Shown: positions 1 through 11,710 of the stretch, one piece after another
Position numbering within the stretch: the stretch's first letter is position 1
Layout of the letters: each line of letters begins with the position of its first letter
Assembly: GCA_009176605.1 (NCBI GenBank)
Contig: SEYY01011860.1
Coordinates: 2,501-27,795 of the forward strand
From: Armadillidium nasatum
Lineage: Eukaryota; Arthropoda; Malacostraca; Isopoda; Armadillidiidae
DNA length: 25,295 nt
Direction of reading: 5' to 3'
The notes under the pieces: model-generated
Databases searched by the model: none
What the model was told of the DNA's origin: nothing
The model's input: the letters and a program-made list of their open reading frames with translations, nothing else
Made by a program: the position numbers and the translations under genes

Positions 1-119
<119 letters not shown>

Positions 120-304
120 ATTTAACTTTTCCTGGGACTTTTCCCAAATTTATAATAACAAAGATGAAAAAATATTTACCATGGTGCAAAATATAACCAC
201 CGATTTATTTTTCAAAAGGATTAAATTCAGAGTTTCATGAATGAACTTCTACAGTGGGTTAAGTATAGCCAAGGCTAGTAGTTTTAAAATTGTTTATATA
301 TTTC

Positions 305-800
305 AAAAATTAGAGACATCAAAAACTTTTTTCAGAGTCATTTCACAATGTTTGCTGAATTAGGATACGTTATTTCTTTTATCAGGATTATTTTTTTAAA
401 TGCTTTTTGATTTTTCTTTCTTTTCACATGTTTGCATGAATTAGGATTATAACCTTTTTTTCATATTATTTATATTGTTTGTTGAAAGTTTTTTCTTTCT
501 TTCTCAATGTTTTTGTTAAAATAGGAGACATTATAACTTTTTAAATTATTATAATTATTTGTAAAAGCTTTTTACTTTTTTTCACAATTTTGCTGAATTA
601 GGAGACGTATAACTTTTTCATGATTATTTTTAAATTGCTTGTAGAAATTTTTCATTCTTACAGTTTGTTAAATTAGGAACACTGTAAACTTTTATCATAA
701 AAAATTTTAATTGTTTTGTTAAGTTTTTCTTTTTCAAATGTTTGCAAAATAGGAGAAATTATATATATTATTTATTTTTAATGCTTGTTGTAATTATTTT
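305..800. repeat. Degenerate ~78-bp tandem array
   Basis: A unit containing TTCACAATGTTTGCTGAAT, TAGGAGAC, TTATAACTTTTT and a T-rich spacer recurs. The TAGGA landmark falls at 361, 442, 522, 599, 674 and 750, giving periods of 81, 80, 77, 75 and 76 bases. A weaker first copy lies around 305-320. The array abuts a (TA)n block and has no coding potential. Confidence 0.75.
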
Positions 801-816
801 TTTTTTTACAATGTTT

Positions 817-970
<154 letters not shown>

Positions 971-1465
971 ACGGTTATCAGAGATATTTTTGTCCAGAGA
1001 GGACATAAATTTTTGTCAGTAGGAGAACCAAGGAGGTCAGCAAAATTATTTTTAGTGAAAGTACGCTTAGTCCTTCAAAGAATATTCCCTGTAACGATTC
1101 CGAGCTGAATGAAAATTAGAAAGAGTGATAGGCGAAGGAGAGTTCATCCATTCACGATAAGTATTGTCCCTATCTTGAAGGACACTAGAACAATGGCAAT
1201 CGAACCAAGGTTTTGAGGAGAAAAAATTTTAAAGATAGGAATGAACCTAGCGTATCCCATCGGCGATTACGGCCTCACCTTTTCAGCAGATACCAAAGCG
1301 TCATTCGGGTCAAAACAGGAATCATTCCAATGGTAATTAGCAAAGAAGTGACGCAGTCTCCAATGGCCCAACTAGAAATTTTTTTCTGTTCACGGGCAGA
1401 GTTTTATTCACGATGTTAAAATAATAGTGAAAGCGTCAAGAGTAAAAATCGGGTATTAATTTGCC
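971..1465. other. Unassigned sequence upstream of the LINE relic
   Basis: Less AT-rich than its surroundings, with a 68-codon open frame on the plus strand (1213-1419) that matches nothing I recognise. It may be older retrotransposon sequence, but no motif supports that. Confidence 0.4.
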
Positions 1466-2537
1466 TTTGATAGAGTCTGGCACAAAGCTTTGATTTCCAA
1501 ATTTTCCTCTTTCGGAATCTATCCTTCTCTCTGATTTCCTTTCTGGTCGTTCTATAGCAGCTGTTGTAGATGGTCACCGTTCTTCCTTTAAATCTATTAA
1601 TAGTGGCATTCCTCAGGGATGTCCTATCTCCAACTTTTTCTATTTTTCATTAATAACCTTCTCTCTATTACTTCATCAACTATCCATTCCTATGCCGTAG
1701 ATTCCACTCTTTCCATTTTGAAAGACAACCCTCCCAACGACATTTAATTAACGCAAAGAGCAACTAACCTCTGAACTTTCTCATATTTCAAATAGAGGCA
1801 GAGAAAACATGGTCGTTTTCAATGCCTCAAAGGCTCAATCCCTTCATCTCTCTACTCGACACAACTATGACATCTTCGAATATACAAACTCAAACTTTAA
1901 TCTCTCCTTGGTATTTCTTTTTCTAGTGATCTTTCTTGGAAAGATCACATTGCTTCTCTTTCTAAACAAGCTTATAAGAGATTGGGCGTTCTTAGGCGCC
2001 TTCAGAATTTTTTTAGGCCACCCCAGTTGCTTGCTCTTTGTAGGGATGTTGTTTGCCCCCTTTATGGACCATCTGGAATGGTTCCACTCATAAAACTCTC
2101 CTTGAAAAACTGCAGTCTAGGGCTTTTCGTCTTATCAACATCTTCGCTCTCACTAACTCTCTGCAGTCTCTACCTGTCGAATTGTTGCGTCACTCTCTCT
2201 ATACTATCGCTATTACAACGAACATTGCTTTTCAGAACTCTCCAGTCGCAGACTTCCTCCATTGAGGATGTCTCTTACGATAAGCCTTTCTACACAGTCT
2301 CATCCATATTCTATCCAACTCTCTGACCCCGTACTTAACAGCTATGCTCAATCTTTCATGTACTCTACTGGTGAAGTCTAGAACACACACTCCTTTATCT
2401 GTTTTCCCCAACTTCCTTTGACTTGCACACTTTCAAACGCCGTGTATCGGGACATATCGGCCTTTAACTGAACTCCAATTTGATATTCCACCAACTTTGG
2501 TGTAAATTGGTAGGTCTTCTGGCTTTTGACCACCAGA

Positions 2538-2539
<2 letters not shown>
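1466..2539 (+). mobile_element. Decayed non-LTR retrotransposon (LINE) reverse transcriptase, 3' part
   Basis: Fragments in shifting plus-strand frames follow the order of LINE reverse transcriptases: FDRVWHKALISKF (1466), a GIPQG motif (about 1606), the catalytic box as YAVD (1691-1702), FNASKAQSLHLS (about 1818), WKDHIASLSKQAYKRLGVLR (about 1937), PPQLLAL, GSTHKTLLEKLQSRAFRLIN (about 2080) and, after further breaks, a FKRRVSGHI-like tail near 2430. Several frameshifts and stops make it non-functional. It ends directly in a (TA)n tract at 2540, as LINE 3' ends often end in simple repeats. The relic at 11070-11640 looks like the same family. Confidence 0.82.
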
Positions 2540-2583
<44 letters not shown>

Positions 2584-2587
2584 TAAT
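2540..2587. repeat. (TA)n microsatellite at the LINE 3' end
   Basis: Short TA tract immediately after the LINE tail; either the element's 3' simple repeat or an expansion from it. Confidence 0.9.
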
Positions 2588-3276
2588 ATTCCGATTCATA
2601 TTCCAGAAAAACTTCCGATACCGATTCTCACTACTGTAAAAGAATAAGACTATAATTGCAATTATGTAATTTGAAACGATTAATTTAAAAAAAGGTCACA
2701 AATTATAGACGAAATACACAATAATAATAATAATAATAATACGGCAGGATCGTAACACTGTTTAACGCGTTTTAAACTTGCTTCATGTACGATATCAATT
2801 TCTTACTACAGGCCTTTTTCCCTCTTTTTCTCTTACAATTGCCAAATGGCCCATTTTAAAAATTATACATACACACAAATGTAAATTTATTTTATTTCAA
2901 AATTTTCAAAGTTTTATACATCATAAATTTTTCAGTCAATAAACGCAGTGTGTATGCTAAATAATATATTAATCGTTTCACAAACTGGTAATTCAGATTG
3001 AAAAGATATATATTCTGGAGGTGTTTGGCATCTTTTCCTCAACATGAAAGTTTCAACAATATTTTGAATCATGTTTTATTGTATTACAAAAGCATATAAT
3101 AATTTTATTACTTTAATATTAATCGTTTAATACAAAAGCATATGTAATTTTACTACTTAAATATTAGTAGTCCCGTTTTGGCTTTAACAACCTTTATGTT
3201 ATATATGACTTTTTAATTACTTCACACATATATGTGTATATAGTATATTGGGTGTCGTATGAGACAGTCAAATTTT

Positions 3277-3278
<2 letters not shown>
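2588..3278. other. AT-rich intergenic sequence
   Basis: No gene seen. It contains a short TTCCGATACCGATTC piece (2608-2624) resembling the internal decamer of the GGTATCGG MITE and an (AAT)n run at 2720-2741. Confidence 0.6.

Positions 3279-3372
<94 letters not shown>
3279..3372. repeat. (TA)n microsatellite
   Basis: About 94 bases of TA repeats. Confidence 0.96.
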
Positions 3373-3375
<3 letters not shown>

Positions 3376-3831
3376 TGGAACTCCAATATTCGATTAATCC
3401 GTTCCCGATATATGATATCGAAAAAGACGAATATCGAAAATTTTCCCATAGGAATTAACTAAATGGATTAATTTTCCCAGCCTTGAATTTTGCCTATACT
3501 TTAACAAAAAAAAATTTCACTCTAGAATATCCGAAATATTTAAACATGACAATTTAACCGTACATAATAAACCGCGTACTGATAAATAATACGCAATACG
3601 CACTTTACCCTATAAAATGCTAAATAAATAAAATTTTAAAAAAGAAATTTACCTTTTGGATGAGAAAAACAATGATTGTTATCGAGTTTTTAGTTTTAAG
3701 GTTAAAGATTATTATTGGTTGGAAGGTGAGTCGCCTTCCATTAGGACGAATATTGACTTTTAGACGAATATTCGAAAAAAAATTTGACGAAAAAACAGGG
3801 CGAATATCGAATTACGAATATATATAATATT

Positions 3832-3832
<1 letters not shown>
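3373..3832. repeat. Possible decayed TIR element rich in CGAATAT motifs
   Basis: The left end reads TAGTGGAACTCCAATATTCG. The right end, reverse-complemented, contains TCCAATATT, a TA expansion and TTCGTAATTCG. The inside has repeated GACGAATAT and ATATCGAA motifs. The inverted match is partial and no target duplication can be shown because both flanks are TA repeats, so this is only a candidate. Confidence 0.3.
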
Positions 3833-3904
<72 letters not shown>

Positions 3905-3916
3905 ATATATATATTA
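3833..3916. repeat. (TA)n microsatellite
   Basis: TA repeats with one TTA interruption. Confidence 0.95.
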
Positions 3917-4030
3917 TAAAAAAATTTTAACGCTTATTATAATTATTAATTATAATTATTTCCTATTACTTATAATTACTGCTACAAAAATTATCATAAA
4001 AACTCCTAAACATATTTTAAAATTTATAAC

Positions 4031-4075
<45 letters not shown>

Positions 4076-4263
4076 CAATAATAATAGTAAATTTGATGGC
4101 CTTTAGTACATAATTTTTTTTTTGTATAACATCATGGTAATGATGATGTATTTCCCACCTTCACCCACCAACCTCATTTGGGGGAAGGAGGAGGGGAATA
4201 ATAAAATAAAATAGGTACAAAAAAAAAAAATTTGATAATTTAACAAGATAGGAAATGGTCAGA

Positions 4264-4306
<43 letters not shown>
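4031..4306. repeat. Two (AAT)n microsatellites with AT-rich spacer
   Basis: Pure AAT runs at 4031-4075 and 4266-4306; the spacer holds a short purine-rich block near 4179. Confidence 0.9.
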
Positions 4307-4550
4307 TACACTGTACATATACATTAAAATTAAAGATATTGCATACAAGTATTGGTAATTATCAATTCCATTAATAAAAAAATTTCCTAATAATTAAAAA
4401 AAAAAAAAAATCACTTTTTAGGACAAATTAGGGAACATATATGCCAAACGAAGGACAGTAAGCTTTACACATCTATAGGGACAAACCCGTTTCATTATTG
4501 GGGCACAAAGTACCTTGGTATAATTTTAAAAAATTATTCCTTAAATAAGT

Positions 4551-4691
4551 TAGTGGGGCATTTTGGGACCCCATCCATAAGTTGGTGGGGCATTATATGA
4601 CCCCCATCATTAGTAGGGCATTTTATGACCCCATCCTAAGTAGGGCATTTTATAACCCCATCATTAGTATGGCATTTTAGGACCCCATCAT
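4551..4691. repeat. Tandem array of about five 27-31 bp units beyond the gene's 3' end
   Basis: Each unit reads approximately TAGTRGGGCATTTTATGACC followed by CCATCAT. Units start near 4551, 4582, 4611, 4637 and 4664. Each has GGGG/GGGC and ACCCC blocks about 8-10 bases apart, so each unit can form a small hairpin on either strand. It lies 160-300 bases downstream of the end of the zinc-finger gene and may fall in its 3' UTR. Confidence 0.75.
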
Positions 4692-4854
4692 ATAGTAAAA
4701 AAAATAATAATATCATAGTATGTAACTATAGTTTTAGCTTTGATGGATTGTTGGTTTGATCCATCAAAAATAAGAAAAATAAAGGATCCTTATTTAATTT
4801 GGATAATCACTAAGTTTAAAGGAGTAAAGTCACTTTTTTTGGGGTGGAAAGTTC

Positions 4855-5124
4855 TTAAAATGAGTTATCGTCTAAACAAGTTGCAACGCTGGTAATTTGA
4901 AGAATTTGAGGTTCTTCTGCATCTTCTGACCCATTATTTAAGGGATTTTCTAGCGAGGTTGTATCTGCAGAAGGTATAGACGGTGGGATTTCAATTATAT
5001 CATCTGACAAATTAAATGGATCTTCAGTAGATACGTCTGCACAAGGTGGGTCTTCCATAATTTCATCTGACGCATTATTAAAATTATCTTCCACTTGAAG
5101 GTGCGTCTTCATTAAATGCAACAC
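4855..5124 (-). CDS. Probable C-terminal continuation of the zinc-finger gene, out of frame
   Basis: An 89-codon open frame overlaps the last 13 bases of exon 7 in a different frame. It is acidic with repeated E/D-D-P patterns (DEIMEDPPC, STEDPFNLSDDIIEIPP, SEDAEEPQI) and ends near LQITSVATCLDD. The end of exon 7 reads [15 protein letters not shown], so both segments share an ITSV motif and similar composition. The third frame of the overlap also gives a sensible [14 protein letters not shown] infer that the true tail runs on through one or two single-base shifts. It could instead be a chance open frame or an alternative exon. Confidence 0.45.
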   Translation of the reverse strand: MLHLMKTHLQVEDNFNNASDEIMEDPPCADVSTEDPFNLSDDIIEIPPSIPSADTTSLENPLNNGSEDAEEPQILQITSVATCLDDNSF

Positions 5125-6638
5125 CCTGATGAAACGGAGGTGATAGTAAGCTCTGAAGGGTCTTCTTCCTGCAGGTCTTCAACAAGAGATGTTTTATGTA
5201 TAGATTCATTACAAATAGATTGAGGAACAAAGGGTGAAGAACCACTTAAATCAGCATTACTATTAGGCAAAGAAAATTCAGAACTAGCAATGTTATGAAG
5301 ATTTTGGAGGGGGTCTGTCGTAGGTTTTACACAAGTGGAAAGGGTGCTAGTAGAAGAGAAGGGTACTTTACCATAAACATTTGTAACTTTTGGAAGCAGA
5401 AATGGTTCTTCATTAGCCCCTTCGGTTGAATTTGATAAAATAACAGGAGGTTGATAGTTATTTTTCTGCAAACTAAACGGTTTTATCCCCGAAACACTGG
5501 GATCTGTGGATAGAGGATCAAATTCTGCAACTGAAGGCTGTGATACAGCGTTAACAAAGCATAGAGTAGTTAAGGTTTTTGCTACTACTTTCGAATGTAT
5601 AGTTGTCAAAGTTGTTGATGTATTTGTTGTTACACAGGTAGAAACATTTGGTATTTCACTTTCACTACTCTGAATTACAGGTGTACTTGCTATTGTACAA
5701 GTAGAAGACGTAGGGGTCGAAGTTGAACAACTTTGAGTCATCAATGAAGATGATGTTCCAATACTAGGAGCATTTGACGTTTCACAGGCATCGCTAGGGG
5801 CTACTTTAGTTTCAGCAAACCCTTCAAAAGAAGGTGACGTAATTTTTGGAGAGTTAAAAGTAGGCAACTTTTCCTCCAAAATCTTATTTTCCGGAGAACG
5901 GTTTTCATTCCTAGTACATGAAGAACTATTAGTATTTTCATTATCTTTGCATGATTTCGCTTCCTTGGCCACCAAAAGTATTCCTTTTTGTTTTCTTTTA
6001 GCCATCAATTTCTTACTTAATATCGAACGCTTTCGAGACTTATAAGGATTGCACTTCTTTACAATTTTCTTCGATTGCGAAGAAGAATCTTCATCAATAT
6101 AAATATTTGATGATTTAAAATGGTTCTTCAACTCATGCCGCTGCAACGTTTGATATCGATTCGTAATAAAGTTACAATCTTCGCACTGATATGTTGTAGT
6201 ATCAGTGTGAGATTTTAGGTGTTCTTTTAACTCTTCGTGTCCGAAGCGTGTTTTAAATTCACAGTGCGGGCATTTAACCTTTTTATTCTGTACATGGGTT
6301 TGCATATGCTTCCGAAGGGCGCTGCTCTGCGTCGATTTGTACGGACACAAAGAACAAACAAAAGGTTTCTCTCCAGTATGAGTACGTAAATGGACACGTA
6401 AATTCACAGATATTGGAGTTTTATAAGGGCAATATTGACATTGGAAAAATTGCTTCTTTCCCTTCCGCTTTTTTAAAGATTTCTTCTTTACTTCGTCGTC
6501 GTCGTCATCATCATCATAATCTTTGGAAGTACCAGCTTTGGCAAGCTCTTCAAATAACGAAGGTTTCGGAGTTTCTTTTCGCAAACGCTTTTCCTTTGGG
6601 CTGACGATGTCATAAACCATTTCATTGTTGTCTTTGAC
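5112..6638 (-). CDS. Exon 7: four C2H2 zinc fingers and Ser/Thr-rich C-terminal region
   Basis: The exon starts after TTTTGTAG at 6639-6646, reads [14 protein letters not shown] in phase 0 and runs to TAA at 5112-5114 (508 residues). An acidic run of Asp from a GAT/GAC repeat (about 6490-6515) and a basic [12 protein letters not shown] patch precede four fingers at 6120-6440. Fingers 1 and 2 are C-X2-C-X12-H-X3-H, with PYK after the second Cys and the HTGEKPF linker between them. Finger 3 has X13. Finger 4 ends H-X4-H. The linkers after fingers 2 and 3 are not canonical TGEKP. A basic segment ([19 protein letters not shown]) and a long Ser/Thr/Asn-rich, probably disordered tail follow. The annotated stop is in doubt because coding-like sequence continues in another frame at 4855-5124. 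Confidence 0.9.
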   Translation of the reverse strand, partial: VKDNNEMVYDIVSPKEKRLRKETPKPSLFEELAKAGTSKDYDDDDDDDEVKKKSLKKRKGKKQFFQCQYCPYKTPISVNLRVHLRTHTGEKPFVCSLCPYKSTQSSALRKHMQTHVQNKKVKCPHCEFKTRFGHEELKEHLKSHTDTTTYQCEDCNFITNRYQTLQRHELKNHFKSSNIYIDEDSSSQSKKIVKKCNPYKSRKRSILSKKLMAKRKQKGILLVAKEAKSCKDNENTNSSSCTRNENRSPENKILEEKLPTFNSPKITSPSFEGFAETKVAPSDACETSNAPSIGTSSSLMTQSCSTSTPTSSTCTIASTPVIQSSESEIPNVSTCVTTNTSTTLTTIHSKVVAKTLTTLCFVNAVSQPSVAEFDPLSTDPSVSGIKPFSLQKNNYQPPVILSNSTEGANEEPFLLPKVTNVYGKVPFSSTSTLSTCVKPTTDPLQNLHNIASSEFSLPNSNADLSGSSPFVPQSICNESIHKTSLVEDLQEEDPSELTITSVSSGCCI

Positions 6639-9600
6639 CTACAAAAGCATATAATAATAATAATTTACCTGAACATATTGATTATAATAAATTTGCAGCT
6701 CCTGATGGTATACAAAAAGAATCTTAAAGGAAGGTCGTAATAATATGGCATACGGTTTATATTTAACAGGTCTCTTAATTATTGTGAGATAAAAAGAGGA
6801 TTGAAAAATTGCTTTTGTTGTGCCAATTTATAAGAAAGGTACTAGGGATAATCTTAGATATTACAAACCAGTTAGTTTAACATCATATGTAGTAATATTT
6901 TTAGAGAAAAAAAAAAAAAATATTTTAATAAAAAGTGTAAAGCTTTTCAATGGGTTATTCTTATAAGAATTTTTATTACAAAAAGTATGGCAAGTGGATT
7001 GAGTGTGTAGATAAAGAAATAAATATGAACATTAGTAATTTGAAAAATGCTTGAACAATGTTTAGAAGCCAGGAATAAAGCTAACAGAATGCTAGGAATA
7101 ATATACTGTAAAGTTAATTACAAGAGTAAGGTGATAATCATTAAGCTTTATTATGGCTATATTAGACCACTGATGAGAACATATGAAAGTAGAGATAGTT
7201 AGAAGTCACATGGTCCTATCAAGACTTGTAATAGTATAAAAGATGAAAAACTGCCATTTGCTTTGAATGGTTAGTCATTTTTTAAAATTTTCATCACCAA
7301 TAATAAACCCAATTTAATATACATGGAACATGTAATTTTTTAAGCTAAATAATAAACAAATAAGTCAACTAAACTAACGTACAGAACCTTGTCACTAATA
7401 CCTCAAGGGAGAAGGGACATTTTCATTGGAACATTTTGCCTTTTATTGTTTTTTGAAATAACTCTTTTAATATTCACAGTAGAAAAATCACACTTGTTAC
7501 ATCAGTATAACTGGGGACGATATTACATTTCTGCATTCCTGTAAAATTTCTGTGGGGGCTATGGTTTAGGAGATACCCCACCTCAACTTTGAATGACCCC
7601 CCTTCAAAATCTGCCCAACAACTTTTTTTTTACTTTTTTCAGGAAATTTTGGAGAATGATATAGAAACATTTTCATCTAAGGGTTGTTCTTGATTGGAAA
7701 AAAATTCCATGAAAACCTTGAAAACACCATGAAGGAGTGATTCAATCAAAAAGAACCTTATATGAAACTGTTCCTATTTTATTCTTCTAAGTATTCTGAA
7801 AAAATAAAAAAAATTGTTACGCAAATTTTGAAGGGGGAGGGGGGGGGGCATTTGAAGCATTGGTGGGGGAGATTTCCTAATTTAGAAAACCATGAAAAAT
7901 CCATGAATTATTGCCTCGATCAAGAACAACCCTTAGATGAAAATGTTTCTAAATCATTCTCCTAAATTTCCTGAAATAATGAAAAAATAAGTTTAGCAAA
8001 TTTTGAATTATGGGCATTCAAAGTTGAGGTGGGCTATCTCCTAAACCATAGCCCCCCCACAGAAATTTTACAAGAATACAGAAATGTGTATCGTCCCCAA
8101 TTATACTGATGTAAACAAGTGTAATTTTTTTACTGTGAATATAAAAAGTTATTTAAAAAAAAAAAAAAAAATTTAATGAACAAACCAGACCTAAACAATG
8201 TCCGCACCGCCTCAAAGGACTGTCAAATAAAATTACACTATCTTAAAAAATCTGTGTCAATCATCCATACATTGATCTAACTTTTCCTTGAAGGTCGAAA
8301 GAGAATTATTATCTCGTGGTAAACCATTCCAAAAATTAATCATTCTTATTAAAAAAAAGTACTTTCTCACATCTAGATGGCAATGCTTTCATTTTTATCT
8401 TTGAGTACTGCACACAGGTTTGGGTTAATTATCTAAGGAAAGACATTAATATCCTGAAGGCAGTACAACGCAGAGAAACAAAACGATTTTTGGATTTCAA
8501 AACAAATTACAAGGATAGGTTAAAAGGGCAGGGGATATTTTCTGTAGAAAGATTTCTTAGTGGGGATATAATTCAGGTTTTCATCAACTGATAATGTAGA
8601 TTTAAGTTCTTTTCATTAGATCATAAATGGTTTATCAGGGGGTCATAATAAAATAAATAAAGCAGAAAGAATGCCATCTAGATGCGAGAAAGTATGCCAA
8701 TTTTTTTAAGCAACAGAGAGGTCAATTTCCGGAATGATTTACCATAAAATATGATTGACAGCAACTTTTATTCAACTTTTAAAATAAAATTGAATCAATT
8801 TTTCGATCATCAAATTTTGGTGTGATTGACTACCCCATTTTTACAGGTTATAGTAGAATGTGAAGTGAACTTTGACCTGACCAGTGTCAGATAGAGTACC
8901 TGGGTTCATTTTGGATCCCTTTCATTTTATGGTGTGTGTATATATATATATGACAATCCTTTGGAGTATTGGTGATTTGGTTTTGTATACAACATGTACA
9001 TTTATGAAGGCGGGTTAAATATTGGCATGATTATTTAAATCTAGGAATAGGCACTCATAGCCAATAGTAATCTTACTTCTTTTGACGGGGACAATCATGA
9101 TAGATTCATGTGTTTTCTAAATCTCAATGTTTCTTTGAATTCTTAACTTAGTAATATAAAGTAAGCCTATTACTACACTCAAAAGTTTAATCTTACTTTG
9201 AAAGTGACTTTGATAGCTTCACGCTTTTCTACTGTTGAATGGTTACTGGTTGTAGCAGTATTCCCATTCTGGCAGTCCAGCTCACCCTCCTCTTTTACAG
9301 CGAATTGGAAATACTCTTGGGTGTCATGTTCTGTCCCAGAAGAAAACTTTTCAGTTTTTTCCTGAGTGTAATGATAAGACTTTTGAAATTGGATAAACAG
9401 GTGATTGTAATGAATTGGTAGAATTAAAATACAGATTTATATGTTTAATAATAATAAAAGTAAGAAAATATAAGAAACGATATGAACTTATGAAAAAGAA
9501 TTTAGAATGAAAAATGAGCGAAAAAGTTTTATAAGTAATACTACTGTCATAGCGAGGTGTTGGTAGGTGGCAAAAATTATCCGGCAACTGACACTGGAGT

Positions 9601-11651
9601 TGTTACTTTTAAGCCACCTCCACTTTTTTTTATTAAATATTTAGACTGGTGTAAAGTCAAAATACTCCACCTCCACAATCTGCAGGTGGAGTTGTGTCCC
9701 ACTAGTAAGAGGCGATACTAAGTTGGAGATCCAACACCAGCGACACCTAGCTAGACTAAATGAAAGGAGAGGCAATCAAGTTATATCTTATTATGCAGGT
9801 TTAATTCTCGAAGAAAAACAAATATGATAAAAAAAACTGAAGATGTTGACATGGATGTATGAAAGAAGGTAATCTTCGAGGTGTTTTGCATGGTAAAGTA
9901 GAAGGGAAAGAACTAATTTCCAAAACTATTAAAAGTACATCCCACAAGAATATGAACCAAAAGAGCAACATGGGACTATCTGATGGAGGAAACGGGTGCT
10001 TCCCTTGACATATAGTAACCATGTGTAAAGTGTGTATGACCTAGGTTACTTCCTGCTGATGACCTAAAGGACAAACCACCAAAAAAGGGCTTTTCCATAC
10101 TGAGCTTGGCTCTCAAACCTTTTTCTTCTAACAGTTTTGCCAGATTGTTAAACTGGATGGCTTAGTGATCGGTAGGAAGGACGTGCTCCTATTTAATTTC
10201 TGTAGAGATCAAGATCAACTGGCCTTCCTTTGAAGTAGTTGCCTGGAGAGCTACTTTGCCAGCCTGTTTATTCTTTGGAAACCAACACAAGATAGAACCC
10301 AGCAAAATTTCTAAATTTTTATGGGGGGGTATGAAGCCCACTAGCTACTTCTATAGTGTAAAAATCTGAGTTCCTAAAAGATCAGTTTTAACATGCAAGA
10401 AATACGTTTTGAGAGTCTGGGATAATGGTGCAAAATTCGCCTTATATATTAAGTAATCAAAATACGCAGACTCCTTAATTCCCAACTCCAACTCTGCACC
10501 TGTGATCGTGTCACGAGAGGAAGATGTGTGACAATGAAAAACCTGCTAGCTCTTCTCCCACCCCCTTAGGTGATGAAACAATGAGTAACATGATTAGACC
10601 TATTTGGAATATTTTTTTTTGAAGCTGTTTACAAATGGGGAATCCAAGTGGGAAAATGTTATGTAGATTACGACTTTTATAACTGAAATGATTTAAGAGT
10701 GGTTAAATATGAAATCTTTTTAAAAGCTTTAATCCAATAGATAACAATAAACTTTTTTAACAATTGATGGAAAAATGAACGATACACAAACAACATTTAC
10801 CTTTTTATCCATTTTCTTCTTAAAATCTTTCTTTGCTCTCTTAGGCATTGGTCTTTTGGAATTCCTGTGCAGAGAGAGAGAGAGAAAAATTTATTACAAA
10901 CATTTCAGGCATCCTTAAGCATGTTAAAATATTTTACTTAAAAATTAAAGGAAATTGGGGCAATAATTTTAAGTGATGCAGAACAAGTTTTCTTGTTCTT
11001 ATGCACCTTCGGTTTGTAAAAAATGAAATTTTTGTGACACTAGAATAATTTTACTTTTTTTTTTTTACATGTCACCACTCAGGGGCAGAGCCCTTTTCAA
11101 GGAGAGGGCATCATAATTAAAGGATAAAATAAAACCCACCCTATCCCGAACCAAACGTAGATTCTTCAGGTGGGTGCAGACAAAAGATTTAAAGAGAGGT
11201 AGGTTAAATACAGCAGGAAAAACAGAAGGTAGGGATTTTCACAGAACAGAGGTAGCTGGAAAGGAGGAAGTACATAACGTGCAAGCCTAGTTTGCAATGC
11301 TCACACAAAGTTCATGTGCAAGCAAGTCATCCCTTGTGCTGCAAGGGCGACGCAATGGTGGTGGAATGCGAGAGGTCAACTCCCTCGATCACCTGTCATT
11401 GTAGTACCTATAGAAAGGAGAGTGCTAAAACGTCACGTAGCAGAGAAAGAGAGAGTCAAAAGAATTTGAAAGTAGGGGACAGTTTATTAGTATTTTAATC
11501 TTAAACTCAACCTTATTCAAAAGAAGAGTGGAACCGGAACCACCCTAAATGTTAGAACAGTACTCCATACAAGGACGAATAAGACCCTTATATAATAGAA
11601 GTAATTGTTCAAAAGAAAAAATTCACACAATCAGAACAGAACTCCCAGGTC

Positions 11652-11710
<59 letters not shown>

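Noticed and set aside
4031..4306. CRISPR-like array of repeats
   Set aside because: These are eukaryotic trinucleotide microsatellites, with no repeat-spacer structure.
7762..7965. Plus-strand open frame of 67 codons
   Set aside because: It lies inside the foldback repeat, begins in repeat sequence and shows no conserved protein pattern.
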